Assembly: GCA_020635815.1 (NCBI GenBank)
Contig: JACJZB010000005.1
Coordinates: forward strand, 124,001-188,000
Direction of reading: 5' to 3'
Length of the DNA: 64,000 bases
Source: Flavobacteriales bacterium
Lineage (GTDB): Bacteria > Bacteroidota > Bacteroidia > Flavobacteriales_E > Vicingaceae
Part shown: in pieces, positions 26,059-34,600 of the stretch
Layout of the letters: every line of letters begins with the position of its first letter
Position numbering within the stretch: the stretch's first letter is position 1
Notes under the pieces: model-generated
What the model was told of the DNA's origin: nothing
The model's database searches: none
The model's input: only the letters and a program-made list of their open reading frames with translations
Translations under genes and position numbers: made by a program

Positions 26059-29049
26059 TTAAATTCCTTGCAAATTAATGATTATTGAAACTTCTGTGCC
26101 AGCAATGACCCCATCTTTTTTATAAATCTGATAAGGGCCTTGTACATAACATGATTTTTTTGATATTTTACTCAATAAATTAATTCTTCCTTTGGTAAGA
26201 GCCATCCCTTTAGACACATGCAATTGTTCTTTATTTTCTTTCTTTTTAAAACTTGTTTCAATTCCTATCCCATTATCTCTAATAATAATGGTAATCATAT
26301 TTTCTTGTTTCTTTATATCAATCAACACATCCCCTTGTTTTTCTTGTGGTAAAATCCCATGCCAAATAGAATTTTCAACGAAGGGCTGTAAAAGCATTGA
26401 TGGTATTTTAACATTGCTATTTAAAACTTTAGGATCGCATTTAATTTCATAATCAAACTTATTTTGAAAGCGCATTTGTTCTAATTTTAAATATAATTCT
26501 ATACGTTCAATTTCCTCATCAATTGCCGTTTCATTTTCCATAGAACTATCTAAATTTTTACGAACTAATTTGGCAAAACTCGACAAGTATTTATTCGCAG
26601 ACAACCTATCTTGTCTGTTTATATAATATTGAATAGAATTTAATGCGTTAAAAATAAAATGTCGATTTAAACTAGCGTTTAATGCCTGCTGCTCAAGTTC
26701 CTGCATCTTCACTTGATTTTTCATCAACTCCGTTGAACGTTCTCTTTCAATAAACGCAATCCTCCTGTTTACAATTAACCAAATTATACCAGACAGTGTA
26801 AGTATTGCAAGCAAATAAAACCACCAAGTAAACCAAAAAGGTGGCTTTATCTCAAAGCTAAACTCTTCCGCTTCTGTCCAATTTAACATATCAATTGAAG
26901 CAGACAAGTGAAATGAATAATTACCTGGAGGTATGTTGGAGTAGGTTACAAAATTTGCTTTTGTAACTGGTTGCCAATCTTCATCAAATCCATCAAGCAT
27001 AAATCGAAATCTAATTTTATCTGGGCTTCGATGATAGATTCCATCAAAATCAAATGTCAAGTGATTTTTATTGTAGTTTAAAACCAATTCACTTGGCAAA
27101 TTATCTACTGTTAGCTCTTTTTTTGTAATTCTTCTCCAGTCTTGTTTTTCAAAAAATAACCTTACATCTTTTAAATTTACATGAGGATAAGCTATAACCT
27201 TTTCTTCCTTAATCAAAGGATGCTTCATTAAGCCTAAGCTTGTACCAAACCACAAATTATTTTCACTATCAATAAATGAAGCATTCTGATTACACTCTAA
27301 ACTCTTTAATCCATCTAAATTTGAATATCTTGTAAAGGAGGATGAGTTGTATTGGTTTGAATCGTTTAAGTTTATTTTATATAACCCATTATTTGTTCCT
27401 AGCCAGATATTATCATGATTATCATGATTTAAAAAATTAACATTATTAGAAGAGTAATCTCCTTCCAATTGTACTTTTACTATATCATTGTTTTGGATGT
27501 AAGCTAATCCATTTTTTGTTCCTACCCATAACTTACCATACCTATCTTTTAAAAGGTTCATTACACTATTGTCTGGCAATCCATTTTCTATGGTGTATCC
27601 ATACACAACCTCATTTATAGGGTTATAGTTAATCAATCCTTCTGATGAACAAATCCACATTGATGATGCTGTTTCATTGTATATAAATCGAATATTTTTT
27701 GCCACCGCCTTAGCTCCAGAAAAGTTGTATATGCTATCTTTCTCTACATACAATATCGACAATCCTTCTTTTGAACCTATCCAAATATTATGGTTTTCAT
27801 CTTCACTTAAAGCATAAATTTTATTTGCATTTAATCCGGCTTTTTCATTATAGGTTTTAAACGTTTTACCATTAAAAACTGAGAACCCATTTGAAGTTCC
27901 AAACCAAATTTTTCCTTGGTAGTCAGTAATACTACACCAAACTGTATTGTTACCTAACCCATTACTCTCCCCGTAGAATGTGTAGATTTCATTTGCTACT
28001 TTACACACGCCATTTCCATAAGTTGAAAACCATAAAGTTCCTTTTGGATTTTCAACTATTGACATAATAATACTACTATTTAATCCATCTTTTTCAGTAT
28101 AACTTAAGAAGTTTTCTCCCGTAAATTTTACCAAACCTCCTCCATCCGTTCCTAAAAACAAATTCCCTTCCATGTCCTCAATAATCGTTTTTACATTTTC
28201 ATTTAAAAGGCCGTCTTTTTGAGTAAAATTTTTAATTCCTTTTCTACTTAATTTTGAAATACCTGATTTAGAAACTAACCAAACCGACCGGTCTGATTTT
28301 TTTATAAATGAACGAATATGGTTACTTATTAGCCCATTTTGAGTGGTTAAAACGTAAGAAGTATCAGACGTTGCATGTATAATTCCATCACCAAATGTAC
28401 TGCACCAAAAGTTTCCATTATCTTCAATTAATACTTGAGTGGCATTTATATTACGAATCGTATCTTTTATTTCTCCTTTAACTGTTAGTATATAAACTCC
28501 ATTTCTAGTTGACAACCATTTATTGTTTAATGTGTCACAAAAAATGTGTCTAACATAATTATTATTAATATGTTCATTAGATTTTACATCGTAATAAGTT
28601 AACATTCCATCACTGTACTTTACAACTCCCCCTCCATCTGTTGCAAACCAAATATTTCCATCTATATCTTCCGAAATATTTAATACAAAGAAATCACTCA
28701 GCTCTCGTTTGAAGCTTATCGTTTTAAATTTATCGCCACTCTTTAACGAGACTCCGCCCAAAGAACCAAACCAAAGATTATTTTTTGAATCTTTAAAAAT
28801 TGCATTTACTTGATTGTTTATTAAGCCATCCTTGCTAGAATAATTTTGGAAACTAACACCATCAAACTTAGAAACTCCTCCGTAGGTTCCTATCCAAATA
28901 TAGCCTTTTTCATCTTGGCAGAGTGCCCCAATTTGAGATTGTACTAAACCTTGTTCAACTGAATAATTTATAAAATTATACTGCTGAGCATAAGCTGATA
29001 ACGATAAAAATAAAATAAGTAATACTGAAAAATAGTTATGTTTTGACAA
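26059..29049 (-). CDS. Propeller-type sensor histidine kinase (LytS-like kinase domain)
   Basis: A 996-residue transmembrane sensor. Residues 1-22 are a signal peptide; about 25-640 hold a dozen two-component-propeller repeats (variants of GxIWIGTxxGLSKFDG); then a Y_Y_Y domain (PPGNYSFHLSAS) and one membrane helix near residues 745-762. The cytosolic part has the His_kinase box LNRHFIFNALNSIQYY (His near residue 797), an N-box FVENSIWHGI and a G-box DNGIGIE, as in LytS kinases. It is translated 5 bp after the LytTR regulator gene, so the two form a pair. The ligand is unknown. Confidence 0.93.
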   Translation of the reverse strand: MSKHNYFSVLLILFLSLSAYAQQYNFINYSVEQGLVQSQIGALCQDEKGYIWIGTYGGVSKFDGVSFQNYSSKDGLINNQVNAIFKDSKNNLWFGSLGGVSLKSGDKFKTISFKRELSDFFVLNISEDIDGNIWFATDGGGVVKYSDGMLTYYDVKSNEHINNNYVRHIFCDTLNNKWLSTRNGVYILTVKGEIKDTIRNINATQVLIEDNGNFWCSTFGDGIIHATSDTSYVLTTQNGLISNHIRSFIKKSDRSVWLVSKSGISKLSRKGIKNFTQKDGLLNENVKTIIEDMEGNLFLGTDGGGLVKFTGENFLSYTEKDGLNSSIIMSIVENPKGTLWFSTYGNGVCKVANEIYTFYGESNGLGNNTVWCSITDYQGKIWFGTSNGFSVFNGKTFKTYNEKAGLNANKIYALSEDENHNIWIGSKEGLSILYVEKDSIYNFSGAKAVAKNIRFIYNETASSMWICSSEGLINYNPINEVVYGYTIENGLPDNSVMNLLKDRYGKLWVGTKNGLAYIQNNDIVKVQLEGDYSSNNVNFLNHDNHDNIWLGTNNGLYKINLNDSNQYNSSSFTRYSNLDGLKSLECNQNASFIDSENNLWFGTSLGLMKHPLIKEEKVIAYPHVNLKDVRLFFEKQDWRRITKKELTVDNLPSELVLNYNKNHLTFDFDGIYHRSPDKIRFRFMLDGFDEDWQPVTKANFVTYSNIPPGNYSFHLSASIDMLNWTEAEEFSFEIKPPFWFTWWFYLLAILTLSGIIWLIVNRRIAFIERERSTELMKNQVKMQELEQQALNASLNRHFIFNALNSIQYYINRQDRLSANKYLSSFAKLVRKNLDSSMENETAIDEEIERIELYLKLEQMRFQNKFDYEIKCDPKVLNSNVKIPSMLLQPFVENSIWHGILPQEKQGDVLIDIKKQENMITIIIRDNGIGIETSFKKKENKEQLHVSKGMALTKGRINLLSKISKKSCYVQGPYQIYKKDGVIAGTEVSIIINLQGI

Positions 29050-29054
29050 TGCTC

Positions 29055-29819
29055 TTAGAACGTTTTAATTGCATTAATAAATTCAGTTAATTTTCTTCTA
29101 GACACAGGAATAGCAGTTCCATTATCCATTATAGCTACATTACCTTCGTGTCGATTAAACTCCTTTAAATGATCTCGAGTATTTATGATATGAGATTTAT
29201 GTACTCTGAAAAAAATATTTTTATTTAGTACTCTTTCATAACGAGCAATAGTCATGCTACTTGTACATTTCTTCCCATCATTTAAAAATATTTTTGTATA
29301 ACTCTCATCAGCTTCTAATCGAATAATATCGGCGGTTTTTAAAATTTCATACCCTGTTAATGTTGGTATAGCAATAGTATCCGTTTTCGATTCATTTTGA
29401 TATTGATCCAATACCGATCGAATTGATTCTATGTCTATATTACCTATACCTACTCTCTCAGTTGAACCTGCAATTTTCGCTACTGCTTTTTGTAAATCCT
29501 CAACATCAATAGGTTTTTCTAAATAATCAATCGCTCCTGCTTTAATTGCTTTTAGTGCATATTGGTTATGTGCCGTAATAAAGATTACTGAAAAATTCTT
29601 CTCTTCTATAGAATCTAACAAATCAAATCCATCTTCATTTGGCATGTTAATATCTAAAAACAATAAATCTGGTTTAAGAGACTCAACCAAAGTTCTTGCT
29701 TGCTCTGCAGATTCAGCTTCGCCAACAATGTTAACTTCTGGACAAAAATCTTCTATTAAAATTTTTAAATTGAACCGAGCATTTTGCTCATCATCAATAA
29801 TAATTGCAGTAATAGCCAT
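29055..29819 (-). CDS. LytTR-family response regulator
   Basis: 254 residues: a receiver domain with acidic pocket IIIDDEQNAR, the phosphorylated Asp in DLLFLDINMPNEDG, the Thr in VIFITAHNQYAL and the Lys in IDYLEKPI, then a LytTR DNA-binding domain (residues ~150-254) with the FFRVHKSHIIN and PVSRRKL motifs. It starts a four-gene unit (this gene, the kinase, nif3-like, zinc ribbon) with gaps of 1-14 bp, and so should be the partner of that kinase. A promoter candidate lies at 29879-29907. Confidence 0.95.
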   Translation of the reverse strand: MAITAIIIDDEQNARFNLKILIEDFCPEVNIVGEAESAEQARTLVESLKPDLLFLDINMPNEDGFDLLDSIEEKNFSVIFITAHNQYALKAIKAGAIDYLEKPIDVEDLQKAVAKIAGSTERVGIGNIDIESIRSVLDQYQNESKTDTIAIPTLTGYEILKTADIIRLEADESYTKIFLNDGKKCTSSMTIARYERVLNKNIFFRVHKSHIINTRDHLKEFNRHEGNVAIMDNGTAIPVSRRKLTEFINAIKTF

Positions 29820-29878
29820 AATATAATAAGTTTAGTTAGTGCTTAATAAATGTACGGCATCTTTGTAAAGATGTTTTG

Positions 29879-29907
29879 CAAATCTATTCAATAGTATGTT
29901 TAATCAA
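29879..29907 (-). promoter_or_regulatory. Candidate promoter of the LytTR-kinase unit
   Basis: TAGATTTG (29886-29879 on the minus strand) is an exact TAnnTTTG; a TTG (29907-29905) lies 18 bp upstream, slightly short of the usual 19-21. It is 59 bp before the regulator start. Confidence 0.45.
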
Positions 29908-29936
29908 TTAAAAGGTAGTGAAAAAAGATTAATCGG

Positions 29937-30716
29937 TTAAAGGGATTTTATTTTCTGAATAAAATCTGCAACTCTTGCTCGAGCAACTGGCAACATTTCA
30001 CCATTTTTTAATTTTGCAAAATATCCATCTTGATGTATATAATCGGTTAACTGATTTAAATTAATAATATATTTTTTATGAATGCGATAAAACTTATTCG
30101 GGTTTAAAATCTCATCATAAACTTTTAGTGTTCGGGTATCGAAAAAATTTGAAGCATCGTTAAAATGCAAATTAGTACAATTGCCTTCTCCTTCTAAGTA
30201 CATGATTGATGAATCTTCTATAATTTTTATCCCTTTTAAATGAGTGATGGTTATTTTATTTGATTCACTTTGATAGTGGATATTATCAGAAAAATTTTTT
30301 ATTGATTCTATGTAGGTTTGTAGGTTAGTATTATCCTCTTTAAAGATAGTTTTATAATGTTTCAGTTTCTCTACGGCCTCTTTTAAATCCTCAATATCTA
30401 TTGGTTTTAAAATGTAATGTATAGAATTTACATTAAAAGCTTTAATGGCATAATCTTTAAATGCTGTTACAAACACTATCTGAAAATTTCCTGTCTTTAC
30501 ATCTTCTAACAACTCTAATCCTTCCTCTCCACTTGGCATTCTTATATCTAAAAATACAGCATCTGGTTTTTTAGATTCGAGTAAAACTCTCGCTTCATCT
30601 ACATTTTGCCCCATTCCCACAATTTCCACTTCGGGACAAAACTCATTTAACAACATTAATAAGTTTTCACGAGCAAAAAGTTCGTCATCAATAATAATGG
30701 CCCTAATCTTATCCAC
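29937..30716 (-). CDS. Second LytTR-family response regulator
   Basis: 259 residues, same architecture as its neighbour: receiver with IIIDDELFAR, Asp in DAVFLDIRMPSGEEG, Thr in FVTAFKDYA and Lys in YILKPIDIED, then a LytTR domain with FYRIHKKYIINL. It starts with GTG, overlapping by one base the stop of the preceding small gene (TAGTG), so translation is coupled. No kinase is adjacent on its own; it may share the propeller kinase 0.9 kb downstream or act with another. A paralogue of the 29055 gene. Confidence 0.94.
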   Translation of the reverse strand: MDKIRAIIIDDELFARENLLMLLNEFCPEVEIVGMGQNVDEARVLLESKKPDAVFLDIRMPSGEEGLELLEDVKTGNFQIVFVTAFKDYAIKAFNVNSIHYILKPIDIEDLKEAVEKLKHYKTIFKEDNTNLQTYIESIKNFSDNIHYQSESNKITITHLKGIKIIEDSSIMYLEGEGNCTNLHFNDASNFFDTRTLKVYDEILNPNKFYRIHKKYIINLNQLTDYIHQDGYFAKLKNGEMLPVARARVADFIQKIKSL

Positions 30717-31000
30717 TAGTTAAACCATCTTTTTAAGAAAAACTCTTTTTTAGCTTTATTTTTATGCAAACGTTTATTTTTTTTAGCCGTTTGCTTCATA
30801 CGTTTTTGTGTAGCCTTTGTTTGAATTTTGGTATGTCTTTTTAATCCTTCTTGATGTCCTTTTTCTTGAGCTTTTTCTTTTGCTTCCTCTTGTTTTTCTA
30901 GCATCTTTTTTCGGTTTTTAACCATTTTAGTTTCTTGCGAAAAAACAGTAAAAGACATTAATAAAGCACAAACTGTAAACAGATATTTTATTCCTTTCAT
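30716..31000 (-). CDS. Small exported, very basic protein coupled to a LytTR regulator
   Basis: 94 residues: a signal peptide (GIKYLFTVCALLMSFTVFSQ) followed by about 70 residues almost wholly Lys, Arg, Gln, Glu and His, with no recognised domain. Overall strongly positively charged. Its stop overlaps the GTG start of the response regulator, so the two are translated together. Function unknown; an exported polycation next to a signalling gene may be a sensed envelope component, but this is a guess. Confidence 0.75.
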   Translation of the reverse strand: MKGIKYLFTVCALLMSFTVFSQETKMVKNRKKMLEKQEEAKEKAQEKGHQEGLKRHTKIQTKATQKRMKQTAKKNKRLHKNKAKKEFFLKRWFN

Positions 31001-31048
31001 TCTTTTAAAAAATATTGTAGCCCGAATTTACTAATTTTACATTGAATT

Positions 31049-31465
31049 ATGAATAAACTATCGCTCATATTATTAGTAGCAATTCTTTCCTTTTCGGGAT
31101 GTAAAAAAGATGATAATTCTGCTATACCATTAGTTGCTGTTGATTTATACTTAAACTTAACCAATCCCGAATTTATACATTTAAAGGTAGATAATGGTTG
31201 GACTTATGCTTCTGGAGGCTCGAGAGGATTAGTAATTTATAGGGCTAATGGAGAATACAAAGCTTATGACCGACATTGCCCCTACAATCCATCGAGCAGT
31301 TGTGGTTTGGTTTCAGTTGATGTAACCAATGTTACAGGTAAAGACGATTGTTGTGGTTCTAAATTTTTAATGTCGAACGGACAAGTAACGCAAGGACCTG
31401 CAACTCGAAATTTAAAAGAATATAGCACTTCTTTTGATGGTACTGTTTTACATATTTATAATTAA
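31049..31465 (+). CDS. Rieske-like lipoprotein with altered cysteine/histidine pattern
   Basis: 138 residues with a lipoprotein signal (SFSGC, lipid-bearing Cys18). The body resembles a Rieske ferredoxin fold, with the two loops DRHCPYN and DDCCGSKF and an end of GTVLHIYN. Canonical Rieske proteins have CxH and CxxH pairs; here the cysteines are 77, 85, 101 and 102, and the expected histidines after them are absent (His76 comes before). It may bind a different metal centre or none. A solitary gene on the plus strand. Confidence 0.75.
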   Translation: MNKLSLILLVAILSFSGCKKDDNSAIPLVAVDLYLNLTNPEFIHLKVDNGWTYASGGSRGLVIYRANGEYKAYDRHCPYNPSSSCGLVSVDVTNVTGKDDCCGSKFLMSNGQVTQGPATRNLKEYSTSFDGTVLHIYN

Positions 31466-31481
31466 TCCCTCCCAAACTTAG

Positions 31482-31522
31482 CTTCCGTTTGTATCGACAC
31501 AAACGAAGGCCATCGATACAAA
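31482..31522 (+). other. Two mutually exclusive hairpins after the Rieske-like gene
   Basis: TTTGTATCGA (31488-31497) can pair perfectly with TCGATACAAA (31513-31522), or CTTCCGTTTGT can pair with ACAAACGAAG (31499-31508) with one bulge. The arms overlap, so only one structure can form. No T-tract follows. It lies 17 bp after the stop codon. Confidence 0.5.
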
Positions 31523-31554
31523 TTAAAGCAATGTGCATTCATGCATTCCAACAA

Positions 31555-31592
31555 AAAGCCTCAATCCCGATAGCTATCGGGATTGAGGCTTT
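31555..31592. terminator. Perfect 38-bp palindrome, bidirectional terminator
   Basis: Arms of 19 bases match without mismatch, centred on CCCGATAGCTATCGGG, ending in AAA/TTT. It separates the converging Rieske-like gene and the giant adhesin gene. The core CGATAGCTATCGG occurs again, slightly altered, in the tRNA-associated repeats near 62.4 and 62.8 kb. Confidence 0.8.
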
Positions 31593-31640
31593 CAATATCT
31601 AAAATATTTTTTCTAGTATCTGTAGCTTTTTTTGTTAATG

Positions 31641-34600
31641 TTATTGAATAATATTTACATGACCATGTTTGGTATGTTTTTCACCATTTACATCTTTAAA
31701 TATAATCTTCCAAACGTAAGTATCGGTTTTCACTCTAGTTCCTTTATAAAAACCATCCCATCCTTCATCTATATCATGGGCTTCAAAAATCTTCTCTCCC
31801 CATCTATCAAATATCAGCATAGTGAAATCATCTTTAGCAATACCAAATCCTTTTGCCATAAAAACATCATTTTTATTGTCAAAGTCAGGAGTAAAAGTAT
31901 TTGGAACAAATAATCCGTATTCTCCATTTACAACGACTATTTTAGTAATACTACTCACACATCCTTTATCATCAGTAACTGTAAGTGTCACAGGGTAACT
32001 TCCGGAAGTATCTGCAGGAAATTGATAAATAGGATTTGGAAAAATACTAGAATCAAGACCTGCAAAATCCCAATGCCACGCAGCGGGAGTACCTAAAGTT
32101 GGTGTGCTAGAAAACTCAACTTCTGGCTCGAACATGGTTGTTGGGTTAGGCTCGGATAAGAAATCAGGAATTGGTAATGGATAGATTTCAACGTAAGGAA
32201 CAACAACAATTGTATCTCTACAAGCTCCCATATTTGTTGGTGTACTCACTGCCATACTAACCGAATACACACCTACATTTCCATATTGATAACTTATCAT
32301 ATCCCATGGAGAGTTAGCATAGCTGCCATCCCCAAAAAACCAAGTTACAGTATTGGTATCTGTTGTGGTTACATTAGATGTGTTTGAGAATGTTACCCAT
32401 CCATCATCAATACAAACATTATCTGTTGCTTCAGCTGAAGCAATTGGTAAAGCCCATTCTCCAACATATACACTATCCACCACATCTGGAGAACAGCCGT
32501 CACTTAAAGTTACGTAATACATTGTAGCTTGTGTTGGATTAGCTATTGGGTTCGAGATTGAGCTATTATTTAATCCTGCACTTGGTGACCAGCTGTACGA
32601 ATATGGTCCTCCATTACCAAAATTAGGAGTTGCATTTAGCTGTGTTGATTCATAAGTACATATCGTATCATTTGGACTTGCAACAACAGTTAACTCTTGA
32701 TAGACTGTAACTATAACTGTAGCTGGGGCAGATGTACATAAGCTATCATCAGTTGCAAATACAGTATAAATAGTTACTGAACCTGGTGCAGGAGAAACTG
32801 TTTGATTTTGTCCACTTCCTAATCCATTGTCCCAAGTGTAAGTGTAAGTTCCAGAACCACCTTGAGCAGTTACTGATAAATCGGCTGATTGCCCGGCACA
32901 AATTGTTTGAGTTCCTGTTGCTACTATTGTTACTGAATCAGGTTCGGTTAATAGTACCGAATCTTTTTCAAAACAGGTTGTTGTTGGGTCAGTAACGGTA
33001 ACAACATACCAAATTCCTGCTTGTAAACCAGTTGCTGTTTGTGTATTTTGAACAGGAACGGTATTCCAGCTATAAGTATAATTTACTAATGGATCTGAAC
33101 CGTTTGCGGTTGCTGAACCATCAGCTCCATCTTTACATTTAACATTTACAACATCCGTTATACTTGTAGTGAATAAAGGGTTATTTCCTACTGTTATTGT
33201 AATTGTTGTATCACAAAGGCTATCATCCATTACCATTACATCATAATTACCAGGAGCTAAATTAAATGCTGTATCAGTTGTTTGATTGCCTGCGGCTGCA
33301 TCCCATAAATAAGTATATCCTCCAGTACCTCCTGAAAATCCTATTACTGCTGCCCATCCATCTGGCAAGTTACAGTTAGCATTTTGAGAGTCTGTTGTAT
33401 AGCTAAATTGAGTTGGTTCTTCAACTACAAAAGTGGAGTCGTTCCAACAAAAATGAGCATCGGCAACTGTTACAGTGTAAGTGCCCGCAATTAAATTACT
33501 TGCTATAGTACCATTACTCACTGCAGGCCCCCAACCATATGCATAAGGAGGTGTTCCTCCTTGTGGTAATATCTGAATCTGACCAGTTGCAGAACCAAAA
33601 CATTTTGCATCAATAACTAAATTAGGAATACTAATAGGAGCTGGTTCTTGAATAATAACCTGAGTTGAATCTGAACACCCATTTTCATCTCTTACCCAAA
33701 CTAAATAAGTTGCTGGTGCTAAGCCTGTAAAGCTTGATATAGCACCATAAGTTACTTCATTATCAATACTATACTCTAATATTCCTGTTCCGCCTTGTGC
33801 ATATAAATTAATCGTTCCATTATCATCTCCATTACATACGACATCTGTTCCAATTGCAGAATCTAATACTAATAATACAGGGTCTATTAACACTATACTC
33901 ATCGTATCTGTACATCCCACAGCATCTTCTACTGTAAATAAATAAGAAGTTGCACCTGTTAATCCTGTAAACAAACTATCTGGCTGTAACACTCCTGAAT
34001 TCACACTAAATTGATAAGAAGTTACTCCTCCTGTTGCATGAACAACAACCTCTCCATTTAAATCCCCACTACATAAAGGCTGCATTAAACTCAAGCTATC
34101 TAAAACAACACCTAAGTTATTACCAACAGTAATTGTAATAGCAGTATCACAACTATTTGCATCCGCTATTGTTACACTATAATTTCCTGGTATAAGATTA
34201 AATAAAGTATCATTAGCTGTTGGGCCTGCTCCCCAATCGTAAGTATAAGCACCAGTACCACCCGCAAATCCGATTACTGTTGCCCATCCATCTGGCTGGT
34301 TACAGTTAGCATTTTGAGAGTCTGTAGTATAAGTAAATTGTGCAGGTTCAAATACTGTAAAAGTTGAATCTTGAGAACACATGTTGGCATCTGTAACTGT
34401 TACGGTAACATTACCAGCAGCTAATCCTGTTTCAATAGAATCTACTCCCAAGGAAGTAGTCCAAAAATAAGAATATGGTTCAATTCCACCCAAAGGAGTA
34501 ACTGTAATTTGTCCATTAGATTCTCCAAAACAAACAACTGAATCCACAACATTAGGAATACTTAACACAACTGGTTCTTGAATAAGGACTTGAGTTGAAT

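Noticed and set aside
29055..30716. The two LytTR regulators as a tandem duplicate from assembly error
   Set aside because: The proteins differ throughout while sharing only the family pattern, so they are old paralogues and not a copy artefact.
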